Assembly (NCBI GenBank): GCA_020002185.1
Contig: CM034535.1
Location: 67,306,318-67,370,317 of the forward strand
Direction of reading: 5' to 3'
DNA from: Paraescarpia echinospica
Lineage: Eukaryota; Annelida; Polychaeta; Sabellida; Siboglinidae
Length of the DNA: 64,000 nucleotides
Both the position numbers and the translations under genes were made by a program. Positions 25,671-41,362 of the stretch are shown here, one piece after another. Positions within the stretch are counted from its first letter, which is position 1; each line of letters starts with the position of its first letter. The notes under the pieces are model-generated. The model searched no databases and was not told where the DNA came from. It saw nothing but the letters and a program-made list of their open reading frames with translations.

Positions 25671-26955
25671 GTTCTTCAGTTCTATCCTACGTGTCAACAT
25701 AGTAGTAGTATACAGACGGCACAACGGTTCATCTTGGATTTGAGCGTGGTAATCACAATATATATAGAATCTCAATATTAAAGTAAAAAAATCACAGTGA
25801 TTATATAATCACAGTAAATGTAGTCACATTAGTGTTCAATGTAACATTGTAGTAAATGTAAATCACACTTCTTATAAATGTAAAGCTGCTGTAAAATATT
25901 ATATAATACAAATCAAGTTGGTAAAAAAAGTAAAAGAAATACAAATAATAATTGCTGTAATAAAAGTTGAGTATCTGTGTTTTTCATAGGCTGCAGTATT
26001 TTTAAATCTAACAAACAAAAGGAGCGCGTGTGATTCTGTTTACAAGACGCTTTGTGCAGTGCAATTGAAATGTAGGTCTTTGCCCTGGTTGTTGGCCCCA
26101 GGGCGATACTGGATAAAGAGCGTTTTGGTGAAAGGCCTGTTAGTAGACAGTTTATTGTATATTGCGTTTACTGTAGAATTTTAACTGGTTACTGACAGCC
26201 TATCATTCGGACTTTTAATTTGTGTAAATAAAGTATAGTTTATGGCAACAGGTAATGCACGTTAAGTCAGAGAGAATGCACTGTATGTTAAGTCGTTTCG
26301 TGGTGGTTTTGGTTTCGTGCGCTTTATGTATGTTGTTTACCAGTTCGTCATCTTGTTTGAAACTTTGAGTTGGTTGTTACGCAAATTTTGGAAAACGTGA
26401 TAGGATACTACGACACCTGACGCATACGCGATATAATTCACTATAAACGTTCACTCTCTCTCCCTCTCCACTCCCGCTTACTCAATTTCTTTAACAACTG
26501 TGCAGTGCCAATATCCCAACAGTAAAGCTACGATTAATGCAAATAATAAAAACGTTTGCCCTTAAAATCGAGAACAAAGAATTCACGTAAATCACTTTGT
26601 CTAAACAAGAATAATTACGTTATATTGATATCCAGTGGTACAAGTCTGATCACAAAACCTCTGCGACTTCCACCAGTTTATTAACATTTGTATAATGTCC
26701 TATTGCATACTATATGAGCACAACCATTTCTGAAGACAAACAGCATTACGAAACAGCACCTTTCTCTAACACTGTGGTCACCCATTTGTTTCCTACATAA
26801 ATGCGCTGTTGGACCTACAGAGCGCTATACGCAAACCAACAACGGCCATTCAAAACTACCAGTACAGAAGCCGTATATAATGTAAATATACCTGTCAACT
26901 TTTATTTTATTTCGGGAGATTCACCAACTGTTCAGCATGCTCCCCGTGTCGACGT
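25671..26955. other. No gene recognised
   Basis: AT-rich sequence without domains or clear repeats. It lies downstream of the minus-strand GPCR pseudogene and could contain its former 3' UTR. Confidence 0.5.
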
Positions 26956-27860
26956 TCAACGGCACCTTGCTGTCAACTTGCCAAGCGTCTTGTGGTAGAA
27001 TTGTTTGACGTCGTCGCGAAACATAGTGCTGACGACGCTGTAGATGAACGGATTCACAGCGGGGTTGAGCAGGAACATTCTCCGCACACCCTCCGAGACG
27101 GACACACCGACATACGCCAACCACTGGGGCAACCAACACGTGATAAAGACCACAGTTACGATCAACAACAGCAACACACCCCTGTATGTATTGACTTGCT
27201 TTACAGGTACCTTGTTCATTCCCGGTTATCTGTCACCTTTTCCGACGCCTCTAAGGGACACCGTGGAAGGTCCTGATGGCAGCGATTGCGCGGGAGACAA
27301 CATGCCGACGTTCGTGTGAGCAGCTGTTGCGTTTTTCATCAGCTCTATTGCCACCAGACTGTAACAAACAGACGTGCGATGGTCAAAACCGATACGGAGA
27401 GAAGGGCTGCCACAACGATAAGAGCAAGCGCTGCCTTCGCCCAGAAAGCGCAACGACTAAACGAATGAGGTCGTCATACCGCCACTAGGCGCTCCGTAGA
27501 CACAAACACCTGCAGATATATAGATGCTGTGACAGACAAGTCAATGAAGTACAGAATAACGTATACGGTTGTGAAGTCAATCAAAGCGCTGGTCAGAACT
27601 ATTGCACACATACACACGGCCGTTTCAGCTACAACCGGGCCAAACATATACACTCTTGTGGAGGTGGTCATCTGTCGGAGATACACCGCCATCACGAACA
27701 AGTTGCCCGGCAAACCCAACACGACCACTAGAAAGATAGGTAAGCTGGGAATAAATATCTTTGTGGCAATGTGTTCTCTCAGCTGAGCGACGTTGTCATT
27801 CGGAAGATCCTGGAGCAGGACGCTATCATTGTTCCAGCTCGAAATGTTCAGTGCATCCAT
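26956..27860 (-). pseudogene. Class A GPCR pseudogene (copy 2)
   Basis: Starts MDALNISSWNNDSVLLQD with N-glycosylation sites. TM1 with GNLFVMAVYL, TM2, and TM3 ending STERLVAV follow. The next codon is TGA where paralogues have W of the VWRPH motif. The frame continues through TM4 (AALALIVVAALLSVSVL), then about 25 residues of ECL2 and TM5 are deleted, with a frameshift near 27390. TM6 (CWLPQW), TM7 (NPFIY) and the C-terminal tail to LTARCR are intact. Because the defects are few, this copy died more recently than copy 1. Parent function: seven-transmembrane signalling at the plasma membrane, ligand unknown. Confidence 0.88.
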
Positions 27861-27903
27861 TGTTGAGAGCTTCTTGTAACTTGCGAAAATATTCAGTGGA
27901 TGA
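27861..27903 (-). promoter_or_regulatory. Conserved 5' leader of GPCR copy 2
   Basis: Minus strand TCATCCACTGAATATT then TTTCGCAAGTT, with 17 bases from GTT to the ATG, as in the other two copies. See the entry at 2745. Confidence 0.55.
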
Positions 27904-28071
27904 TTCGCGTTCGTTCGAGAACCTTGTAACTAAATGTTCACAGTGTACGCACTCGTGAGATATTGTCATCACATCGACTCCCGGTCTTGAATCATTAAAT
28001 ATATGTACAGGTGGTCGTTTGTTATGAAATGTTATACTCAACGAGGTGCCGATACTAGGCATGCTAACCAT

Positions 28072-28770
28072 TTTTCAGTATCTTTCTCGGGATTCTTCTT
28101 GGTAGATGCACACATGTATTATTTTCAGTATCTTTCTCGGGATTCTTCTTGGTAGATGCACACATGTATTATTTTCAGTATCTTTCTCGGGATTCTTCTT
28201 GGTAGATGCACACATGTATTATTTTCAGTATCTTTCTCGGGATTCTTCTTGGTAGATGCACACATGTATTATTTTCAGTATCTTTCTCGGGATTCTTCTT
28301 GGTAGATGCACACATGTATTATTTTCAGTATCTTTCTCGGGATTCTTCTTGGTAGATGCACACATGTATTATTTTCAGTATCTTTCTCGGGATTCTTCTT
28401 GGTAGATGCACACATGTATTATTTTCAGTATCTTTCTCGGGATTCTTCTTGGTAGATGCACACATGTATTATTTTCAGTATCTTTCTCGGGATTCTTCTT
28501 GGTAGATGCACACATGTATTATTTTCAGTATCTTTCTCGGGATTCTTCTTGGTAGATGCACACATGTATTATTTTCAGTATCTTTCTCGGGATTTTTCGT
28601 GCTACGCACACACATGCATTTTCTTCAATATCTTTCACACGAGTCTTGTTTTTGCTTACGATGTATGCCTGTTTTCAACGATACCTTTCACATGTTACTG
28701 CTTCTTAGCTATGTACACACCAATGTTTTCAGCAATATCGTTTACAGAAGTATTCTTGCAAAAGAAAGTC
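28072..28770 (+). repeat. 50-bp minisatellite with decayed edge
   Basis: Ten apparently identical 50-bp units (28072-28571) begin TTTTCAGTATCTTTCTCGGG. An eleventh unit diverges from 28594. Older, indel-bearing relatives follow to about 28770 (TTTTCAACGATACCTTTCAC and TTTTCAGCAATATCG). Identical units beside decayed ones indicate recent amplification from one edge of an old array. Two of the three plus-strand phases are open but the third has a TAG, so it does not encode a long repeat protein. It lies about 210 bp upstream of the GPCR copy 2 start codon. Confidence 0.95.
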
Positions 28771-29168
28771 CCGACGGAGAGACCCACACCCTTTTATCGT
28801 CCACGCGCAATAGTACCGGAAACCTGAAAGACCATTCTTCAATCAGAGGTTGTTGTCGATCATTTGTTTCAACAATAATGCTCTAGAGTCACGTGATGAA
28901 CCACCTTATATATGTATGTCGTAGTGTTCTGCGTAATGTAGGACGAAGACCAGGTAATAAAATCAACGTGGGCAATCACGAACCCGGTTAATGTACGCGC
29001 GTCCTCTGTTTTCGAAGGACATGATTCAAACATGACCAGTCGCAAGAACATATGGGTTTATTAAGACTGACTGCAGTTAGAGATATAGTCCCACGGCGTG
29101 TTACACACAATAACGAAAATGTGCTCCAGAAATGTAGTCCAAATTACGTGTGGGGTCAGGTGTTACAA
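28771..29168. other. No gene recognised
   Basis: Only short chance frames are visible. Confidence 0.5.
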
Positions 29169-29286
29169 CCGGTAATGTAATAATCGACCAGTAATGTAAT
29201 AATCGACCGGTAATGTAATCAATCGACCGTTATTGTAATAATCGACCGGTAATGTAAGAAATCGACCGGTCATGTAATAAAAACGA
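29169..29286 (+). repeat. Short tandem repeat of about 20 bp, six units
   Basis: Units of the form ACCGGTAATGTAATAATCG, 19-22 bp long, with small indels and substitutions. Confidence 0.9.
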
Positions 29287-29937
29287 CTAAGTTGATCCTT
29301 GTTTTTGGGAATATGTTGCACTGCCGTTCGGTTTATGGCGGATTTATTTTTTGGTAAGCATTTCGATTCCGCGGGTCGATCGCCTAGAAAGCATTAGACT
29401 CCAAAAACAGGGTTTTTAGTAACGTATTTATTCTGCGTGCGTCTTATGTATTGCATGACAACGGAAATCTACTTGCCAAGAAAAGTATGTGCGCACGCAT
29501 GCACACATGTACACTCACACACATACGTACGCACACACGCCCGAACGCACACACATGCATGCCGTGCATGTGTACGTGTGCGTATGCGAGTGCAACGAAG
29601 TACTGCATGACCGTATCACTACGTGTTTTTGCAGCAAACAGCAAGACAGATTAATGTGAGTACTGTTTCATGGCGGAATTAATAACGGAGGTAGACATAG
29701 GTCTAATTACGACAACCCCCTTCAACCATTCCTAGAATAGTATGACGTATGTGATATTGTCCATCTGAGATCAACGCTATCGTAGCAAATCACGTCTCCC
29801 TGTCGCTCTCGAGGTGCGGCGGCATGCTGAGTGGAGTGTGTGATCAGTTGGCCCAGTTCAAACAATCTGCGTTAACATAGAAAAACCATCATTGGTTACC
29901 ACAAATAGCTGCTTTGTTTCTTTTTAGTTTTTTAAAT
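29287..29937. other. No gene; CA-rich stretch
   Basis: A mixed CACACG/GCATGC tract at about 29490-29590, nothing else recognised. Confidence 0.5.
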
Positions 29938-30215
29938 AAGATTTAACAAGATTGCCACCCAGACAATTAAATCTAGATGGCCGGTGGACAAGGAAGCCTT
30001 TTGGCTTATTGAGAGTCTAATCCTTTTTATCTACGTGTATCCCGCCCTTCTTAGGTAATTTTATTTTTACGTATATTCACGCTACTAGCACCCACACAAT
30101 CAGCAGATAATTTGTTCCAATAATTTACAGTCCTTTGTGAAAATGAGAACTTTCTTATATCTAATCTACACTGCTCCTTTACTAATGTAACTTCAATCCC
30201 CCAGTCCTTCTGTTG
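29938..30215 (-). mobile_element. CR1 3'-terminal fragment
   Basis: Matches the 3' end of the main CR1 element (51040-51320) in the same orientation. It holds the last part of ORF2, the 3' UTR with the terminal hairpin (29953-29981) and the AAGATTTAAC-type tail. It is 5' truncated, as is usual for CR1 copies. Confidence 0.9.
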
Positions 30216-31789
30216 GACATTAGACACCATTAGCTAACGCAATAAGCACAAGCCTGACGCCAAAAACATACGCCGACCGCAAAGTTAATTGAGTTCTACG
30301 TCACAGCTTTTGCGAACCAATCTGAGGTTTACGCGGGATCTGCAATTCGACTTCGCGTATGAACGTCAAACATGGATATTTCGCGTAAGTACAAACGCCG
30401 ACTTATATCGTACATAAATAGTTATGGTAACTCAAATGTAACTATGCAGATTAATAGCTACACCTTTTACGAACACAAGCTTACAAAGAAAGTTGAGATA
30501 TAAATGACATGTATGCATGTTTGACGACTTCTAAAAAGACCTACGACTTGCTTGTTTTCTTCAGCAGCGAAGCAGTGAGGCGCAATGACAGTGCAATACA
30601 CATTTGTTTATTTGACTCCACATGCTTATGCATGGCTAAGCGCACCTATATACCATATTGTAAAACATGTCTATCTAATGTTTATTAAGCCCACACAGAT
30701 AGTTATATGGGCCTATACTATACTGTATATAACCTAAGCGTATTTATTTAATTTGTAAACGTAGTTGAGTTGTTGGTTGCATTATGTCTACTTTGTCTTT
30801 GGCTATGTTGCAATGTTGGCATATCACGTTTTTGTGCAACTACAAAAATAAATATCTTTAAACAGAAACTTAAGCATTGCATTTGGCGTTTATATAAATG
30901 TAGATTTATGGCCTATTTACTTTGCCGACTGGACGAGATGCAGACAGCTGATTGAAAAAATGTTTAATGAAAAAATCGTTATTGAGCAAACTGCGCTGAC
31001 CAGCTGTCTATCAGTGTCAGTTGTGGCGTTTTTTTTAATCTGTTCCCGCCGTTCATATTTAATTAAAAAACAAACAACGTTTATAACCACTTCACAAATG
31101 GTAACGTAACAATTACCCCGACACCCCTCCCATCCCATGTAACGTTTCGTCATATACACCCGCCACGCCTAAGCTTGACATACTTTATGGGTGTCCCCTA
31201 ATACCTTAGACAAATTAAAGAAAATGTTGCCTATTACGGTATCCACACTGTGGTATACAAACATCATGATTAGCCTATGTTATTGCATAACAGGACTCGA
31301 AACACAATGTTTTTTGCTTAGCCTAATCGTACGAGCCGGAATGGTTGCACTGGGGTTCGCGCTTGCCGTTCTTGCGTCCTAAATTCTACCTTCCTGCGAT
31401 TATCGATTGCGATAAAGGTTAAATTGTTCCGATAACACATTTATACATATATCTATATATTTCTTACATTAATTTTACTGTTAATAACACACAGAAAATC
31501 ATGATTGCCTGTCAGTATTTGATGTTTCACATAAATACACCCATAAAGACCGAGTGCAATACTTTTGTTTCCTTCCAAACTAAGTTAGTTATAAAAGTAT
31601 CAAAATCAAACAATGTTTTATCCTTTCGTTCACCCTATTTCAGGGCCTTATTAGTCATGGTTTCGTGCATACGTGTGATCTACCTCCTTCAATGGATGGA
31701 TGATCTGGTTCCTTGGTTATGATTATTTGACATAGTTACCTTTCAAAAACCTTTTTTTTTTTTTCCTTCTGTATATTTCATCCGCGACC
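30216..31789. other. No gene recognised
   Basis: No domain or repeat is seen apart from a poly-T run near 31750. Frames of 60-80 codons at 30770, 30917, 31191 and 31501 lack features of genes. Confidence 0.5.
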
Positions 31790-32080
31790 CGCGCCTTCTT
31801 CAACAGAGTGAAGTTACGGTTGTGTTACAACATCTATCTAGTCGCCAACCTCTATCAGCTGTAAATGAACACAAAGTGAACACGGGTCATCACTATTCAA
31901 CGAAGGACGTTATAGTTATACACTACGAGGAGAACTGCCACAGGAGGAAGATAAAGGAAGCAATCAATATCCACAGAGGGAAGCCTTCACTGAAGAGAGA
32001 TTTTGGCCAGGAGCTACCATCAGTCCTGCTCCAGCTCGAGTCACGCGCAGAGGCGGTTTCACGCTTTCGATGGTCCTAGG
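31790..32080 (+). mobile_element. Penelope-like element tail (GIY-YIG endonuclease C-terminal part)
   Basis: Reads RQPLSAVNEHKVNTGHHYST, then CHRRKIKEAINIHRGKPSLK and RDFGQELPSVL. This matches the S.V.EH....H and RR.KEAI.I......N.D.G.EL.P pattern at the end of the GIY-YIG domain in Penelope-like elements. Only this 3' part is present, open over about 80 codons. Confidence 0.65.
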
Positions 32081-32112
32081 CACCCAGCACTTTCGTGAGC
32101 CCTAGGTAGACC

Positions 32113-32594
32113 CAGGGGCGGATCAAGAAATGGTAGTCTGCGGGGGGGGGCAAAACCTCGAATTGCATCCCCTATATATTTACCAAAAAACTTCTACTGG
32201 CGCCGTAACCAAATGAATATTGGGTGGGCTGAGCGGGAGCTTCAACACAATTTCACTGTAAGTTGATGATATCGGAAGAAGGGGTGGGGTGGGATTGGGT
32301 GATGTTGAAGATGTGTCTTCTTTATATCAATTTATGTAGTGACATCTTGATAATATCTGTTTAACATTCAAACATCTAGTTCCTACATCACGCTTATTCC
32401 CAGCTTGCAAAACTCATTGGGCCAATGAAGTTGCAATGAAACTTATGCAGTTGCCATCATTGGCGAAATCGTTTCTTGCTAGCTGGGTTTCGGGAATATT
32501 CAGTTCATAAAAATATGCTCAGCTATTTTCGGGGGGCCGGATTTCGTGGGCCCTATGGACGTGCTTGTAGTGCCTCTTGGTTAATCCGCCACTG
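32113..32594. mobile_element. Short hAT-like inverted-repeat element
   Basis: The left end CAGGGGCGGATCAAG and the right end, read on the minus strand, CAGTGGCGGATTAAC form imperfect terminal inverted repeats of hAT type. A poly-G run follows near the left end and GGGGGGCC lies near the right, as in related elements. It is 482 bp with no coding capacity. Flanking 8-mers GGTAGACC and GTCACATG do not match, so the boundaries may be slightly off or the copy old. Confidence 0.55.
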
Positions 32595-32619
32595 GTCACA
32601 TGACGTAGATCATGTGATG

Positions 32620-32900
32620 ATAACAATAATAATAATAAGGTAATTTATGTTGCGCCTAAATCCCCGGACACTAAGCACAGATGCACACCAATACAAAAGG
32701 GTAAGTCAATATCAGGAACGATAAACCGTGTTAAAGTTGTCAACAGATGGATCGACAAGCCAAGGAGCTAAGGTGGATACGATAGGTTATAAAGGTAAGT
32801 TTTTAAATGACAGCGAAATTGTAAAATATTTTCAACTAAGAGGGAGCATATTCCAGAGAGTTAGTGCAGCATTCTTTTCATCATTCCCCATCATCATAGA
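32620..32900. repeat. Probable LINE 3' UTR-derived dispersed repeat
   Basis: An AATAATAATAATAAGG tail is followed by a stretch ending in GGGAGCATATTCCAGAGAGT and TAGTGCAGC. This resembles a dispersed repeat found near LINE 3' ends in many aquatic animals, often with TTCCAGAG.GT.GG.GCAGC. Called from memory of the pattern only. Confidence 0.35.
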
Positions 32901-33427
32901 CACAAAACCGAACTGTATTTTTTTAATGTATTGTCTTTGGGGGACTTTTATGCAATAAAACAGCACTGTTTGACAGGTGTGTGTTTTGTTAATATTGTAC
33001 TCCAAACGGGTCGCGGTGCCATCAAAACCGGAAAGGCGATGCCACTAATGCATATCTAGTTCTGCTTTAGGCACGTATTCTGAAGTCTCACTGAAATGTA
33101 AAATTTATAGATAAAACATATATAAATCGGTATTTTCATGTTAAAATATGCGAAAAATTGACAGCTAAAAGACCATTTCACTGACAAATATCTCGACAAC
33201 AGTGTCATGAAACAGACTAAATTATGGTGGTTTTATTTTTAAACATTACCGGAAAATGTGTAATTTCTTCAGAAATAACATTTTAACTAAAGCACATTAC
33301 AAAATAAATAATTTACTGTATTTAATCGGATATGTAATCATTATGTACGACTACAGAGTGGCAAAATGTTCTGCATTATTAACAAGCAATTTGGCAATGT
33401 GGCAAACTCTTTTGTGAAAGGGTGGTT
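32901..33427. other. No gene recognised
   Basis: AT-rich, no domain seen. Confidence 0.5.
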
Positions 33428-33477
33428 GGCTCTGAAAAGAACCGTTTTGTTTGGCTCTGAAAAGAGCCGTTTTGTTT
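33428..33477 (-). terminator. Two tandem histone-type mRNA 3' stem-loops
   Basis: On the minus strand GGCTCTTTTCAGAGCC (33468-33453) is the canonical replication-dependent histone 3' stem-loop: a six-pair stem with a TTTC loop. A second copy, GGTTCTTTTCAGAGCC (33443-33428), keeps its pairing through a G-T wobble. Both are preceded by A-rich AACAAAAC; the second is followed by AACCACCC and then CACAAAAGAG, which resembles the purine-rich histone downstream element. The repeat unit is 25 bp. In all three minus-strand frames upstream I find no histone H1, H2A, H2B, H3 or H4 C-terminus. In one frame a stop codon comes about 25 bases before the first stem-loop. Confidence 0.75.
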
Positions 33478-33852
33478 CTTCTTCCGGTGCAGCTGTCAGG
33501 GGTACTGGTCGCGGATGCACACAAGTAGTGTCGACAGACGCGTTCGACGGTTCCTGTGCTGCTGTTACCACAGGAATTCTTGTAGGTACGTGCCGGAAAG
33601 AGGTCGAGATGTGCCGAATTGCCTTTTTAGCTTTCTCTTTGCTCGCATCCACAAGTTTTCAATATGTTATGTGTGGACGTCTGGAGAAAGCGGTCCACGA
33701 TGTTCGTGGATTACACCATCGTATAGGTACACGCCGCCGTTCAGCTGGTCGATATTGTGGTACGCCCCCCCCCATCTGTCACACAAAATTAGGTAAACAG
33801 ATATTTTAATAGCGTTAATGATCAAGACCAAGAAGATGCCCTTGTTCTAATA
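33478..33852. other. Open frames on both strands, no gene called
   Basis: A 147-codon plus-strand frame (33366-33809) and a 103-codon minus-strand frame (33341-33652) overlap each other and the histone-type stem-loops. Neither resembles a histone or any family that I know. If the stem-loops belong to a real transcript, it would be read on the minus strand through this interval. Confidence 0.4.
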
Positions 33853-34260
33853 TTAGTATTGATTCCAGGAACAAAAAAAGTAAATCAGAACAAGATGATC
33901 GAAGCTGGACAGGCTGTTTACAGGACTAAGCAATGTATATAAATTTGCTGGTTGCTTACGTGAAAGTGCCTGATAGGTAACGGCACAGATCTTACAAATA
34001 ATACCATATCGGACAGGAAACCAGTGCAAAGACCTCCGAAGAGACACCGAGTGAGAAAACCGAGGAGACCGAGTCACAACCTTAGCTAAGCAATTATGTA
34101 CACGTTGTAAACTATTTATATTCTTAATATCCAATAAGGGCAATATTGCGAAAAAGGAAATTGCAATAGTCCAGTCTACTAGTAACAAGAGCAGTTGCGA
34201 TAGTTGATGCAACCGTAACTTCATTCTACTGAAGAAGGCCGAGGGATGCGGCTGAAATAT
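33853..34260 (-). mobile_element. L2-like LINE reverse transcriptase C-terminal fragment
   Basis: Minus strand reads INSLQRVHNCLAKVVTRSPR, then SLRRSLHWFPVRYGIICKI and CAVTYQALSRKQPANLYTLL. This is the LQRVQN.A.R.VT / LHWLPV..RI.FKI / TYKAL signature of L2-type LINE C-termini. Open for about 120 codons. The fragment lacks the catalytic domains. Confidence 0.8.
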
Positions 34261-38292
<4,032 letters not shown>

Positions 38293-38428
38293 AGATTATG
38301 TGGAAATCATATAGACGTACTGAAAATGACGAAGACTACAACATTTATAAAGAAGCACTAAACCAAGCTACAACTGAAATGAGAAATCCAACGAGATGAA
38401 CAAAAATTAGCCTATAACATAAAACCTA
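38293..38428 (+). mobile_element. CR1 internal fragment
   Basis: Reads MWKSYRRTENDEDYNIYKEA, then LNQATTEMRNP. This is nearly identical to the linker between endonuclease and reverse transcriptase in the main CR1 (about 53005-52910 on the minus strand). It ends where the L2-like element begins, so the latter probably inserted into it or was joined to it. Confidence 0.85.
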
Positions 38429-38458
38429 TCGTTCATAAGTGATAAACTGGATGAACTG

Positions 38459-39115
38459 TTGCCCATACGACAAGAGATAACATCGTTACTGAAAGCGTTA
38501 AAAAAACTAGAAAGTGAAAATGCAGAAAAGGACAAACAAATTAAAGAGTTAGAGTCACGCCTAAACGATATGGATCAATATTCCAGACTAGAAAATATCG
38601 TCATCTCCGATCTGAAAACAAAGCAACCATCCTACAGTTCGGCAGCAACTCCACCAGGCGAAAAACGACGAGACGATGACGGCGAGCAAGACAGTCTGGA
38701 AGACAGCATGATCCGGTTCTTCGCCAACAAACTGCAACTGACCATCGAAAAATCAGACATCTCAGCATGCCATACGATGCGCAAACGATCTATCACAAAT
38801 GGAAATCAACGAAACCAACGAAATGTCAAGCCAGACATCATTGTGAGATTTGTGAATCGAAAAACAAAAACACTGGTGCTGCGCAATGCCTACAAACTCA
38901 GAAGCAATGTGTACATCAACGAACATTTGACAAAGAAAAACAACAGCATCGCCTGGGAAGCCAGGAAGTTGAAGAAAAACCTCAAGATCGCCTCAACGTG
39001 GGTGAGGAATGGAAAAGTATTCATAAGAACACTGGGGTCACCTGAGGTGGCCAAGACATATGTGTTGCATGACGAAACTGACTGCGCTCGGCTTGTCGAG
39101 TCCTCGTCGACGTGA
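38459..39115 (+). pseudogene. LINE ORF1 protein (nucleic-acid chaperone type), 5' truncated
   Basis: About 218 codons remain open. The N-terminal part is a coiled coil (KALKKLESENAEKDKQIKEL at residues 12-31). DMDQYSRLENIVISDL follows and leads into an RRM-like region. The C-terminal domain reads KPDIIVRFVNRKTKTLVLRN, then NVYINEHLTKKNNSIAWEAR. This is the L1/L2 ORF1p layout: trimerising coiled coil, RNA-recognition fold and basic C-terminal domain. In the intact element the protein coats the LINE RNA and acts as a chaperone. The first codon shown is TTG, and the true start lies upstream of the truncation point. Confidence 0.8.
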
Positions 39116-39122
39116 TTGAAGG

Positions 39123-41362
39123 TTGATGGCTGTTATTTGTTTTCCTTATCACAATATAATTGACGAAGAATTTAGATATATTACAAGCGAAAGTGACATA
39201 AATGAATCATTTTTTAACATTTATGATAAAACTTCCAAGTTTGATTTTAAAGGTTATGAATACACCGACTATTTACATCATAATTATGGCGACTATATCG
39301 ATCCAGATAATAACTTGTACAACGGCTTAATAGTAGACTGTTCGTATTATACAGAAGCTAAATTTGAACATAAAACAAAACACAGCAATGATTTATCAAT
39401 AATACACTTTAACGCAAGAAGCTTAAATGCAAACTTTCAGAATATCAAAGATTTTTTATATACATTGCATGACCCCTTTGATGTAGTTGTTCTAAGTGAA
39501 TCGTGGAGTCACGAAGGGAATGAAAACAGTTTTATTTTACAAGGGTTTGAATCCGTACAAGTCAGTCGCAAAAATAAAAAAGGAGGTGGTGTAGTAATTT
39601 ACGTTAAAAAATGCATTGACTTTAAGGAAATCTGTTGTATGTCATTGGCAGTAGACAACATCATGGAATGTGTCACAGTAGAATTACAACTAAATAGTAG
39701 GAAGAATATTAACATAGGATGTATATACAGAACTCCTGGATCAAATGTGGACACATTTAATGAAACTTTACAGCATATGTTTGAGAAGACAAGAAACACC
39801 AATAAGACTATGTACTGGTGTGATAATTATAATCTTGATCTTTTAAAACATAATACTCACTACGGAACTAAACAGTTTCTAGACGTCATGTACAGTTACG
39901 GATTATACCCATTGATTACAAAGCCAAGTAGAATCTCTGAATTCAGCGCCACTTTGATTGATAATATTTTCACTAACGAATTGACAAAGGAGGTTTGCAG
40001 TGGGTTATTAATTACAGATGTTAGTGACCATATACCTGTTTTCGCATTGAGTAGAAGTAACATTGATAGACCTAAAGGACAAAGTTTTAAATGTGTCAGG
40101 TGTAGAAACGAGCATTGTATACAGTCATTTAGCACGGCATTGGCCAACTGTAATTGGGACTTGATTATGCAACCGGAGGATATTAACACGGCATATAGTG
40201 AATTTGTTAAAATTTTCTTCGATCTATACAATACCCATTGTCCGTTAAGAAAGGTGTATAATAAGATTCACAACTCATATAAGCCATGGTTTACAAAAGG
40301 ATTAGCAAATGCATGTAAAAAGAAAAACAATCTCTACAAAAAATATCGTGGGGTTGTAAATAATTGGTTGAGCAGTTACCTTGAAAAGAGGAAACAATTT
40401 GTATGTATTGATAATGTAAAATCTAATGTTTTAAACATATTATGTGGAGTACCGCAAGGATCAATACTTGGTCCAAAATTATTTTTGATTTATATCAATG
40501 ACTTATGCAAAGTTTCTGATATATTAAAATTCATTTTACTTGCAGATGACACCAACATATTCTATTGTGCTGATGATCCAAATATGCTTAGCGCAGTAGT
40601 CAACCGGGAGTTGGTGAAATTACAATATTGGTTCGAATTAAACAAACTATCCCTTAATGTCGATAAAACCAGTTTCATAATATTTGGAAAAAAGATAAAT
40701 GCTCCAGGCATCAATATAACCATAAATCATAAAAACATAGAAAGAGTGTACCAAACAAAATTCCTGGGTGTAATAATTGATGAGAAGCCATCCTGGAAAA
40801 CACAGATTCAATTGGTTAAATCTAAACTAGCAAAAATAACATCAATAATTTACAAAGCACGAAGCTTAGTAAATGTCAAGTCATTATCCTTGTTATACTT
40901 TTTATACCGTATATTGACTACTGCTCTGAGATATGGGGCAACACGTATCGTTCCAACTTATGGCCGATATTTATTTTGCAAAAAAGAGTGATTCGTATTA
41001 TATATGGAGCAAATGCTCAAGATCACACAAACAACTTGTTTGTCGATCTTGAAGTTATGAAGTTTTTTGATTATATTGAGTATATAACGGCTATCACAAT
41101 GTACAAGGTGAAATATCATTTACTTCCGAAAAACATTCTAAGCTGTTTTCACTCGAATAACGAATGTTGGTATGTAACAAGACAGAGAGGTGTATTTAAA
41201 CAATTGTATGTTCGTACAACCCTGAAGGATATGTGTGTGTCTAATATTGGAGTCAAACAGTGGAATAGTTTACCTGAAGATTTAAGAAAGTGTCAGCATA
41301 TTTGTATGTTTAAAAAAAAGTACAAATCATTCATAATTGACAGATATACAGCACTATTGTAA
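39123..41362 (+). pseudogene. LINE ORF2 (endonuclease and reverse transcriptase), internally deleted and frameshifted
   Basis: The first frame is 622 codons from TTG, or 621 from the ATG at 39126. The endonuclease has HFNARSL (95-101), LSESW (124-128), KKGGGVVIYVKK and SDH (301-303). The usual GD(Y/F)N catalytic motif reads CDNYN (233-237), so the key Asp appears lost. Residues before YR (about 409) belong to the linker and those after it (GVVNNWLSSYLEKRKQF) to the late palm. Reverse transcriptase motifs through the first catalytic Asp, some 200 residues, are therefore missing in frame. GVPQGSILG (442-450) and LADD (473-476) remain. A frameshift in an A run near 40980 splits off the last 128 codons. 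Confidence 0.85.

Noticed and set aside
27826..28071. 81-codon minus-strand frame upstream of GPCR copy 2 as an upstream gene
   Set aside because: It overlaps the leader and the receptor start in another frame and has no counterpart upstream of the other copies.
33366..33809. 147-codon open frame as a novel gene
   Set aside because: It runs antisense to the histone-type stem-loops, overlaps a second frame on the other strand and shows no domain, so it is likely a chance frame.
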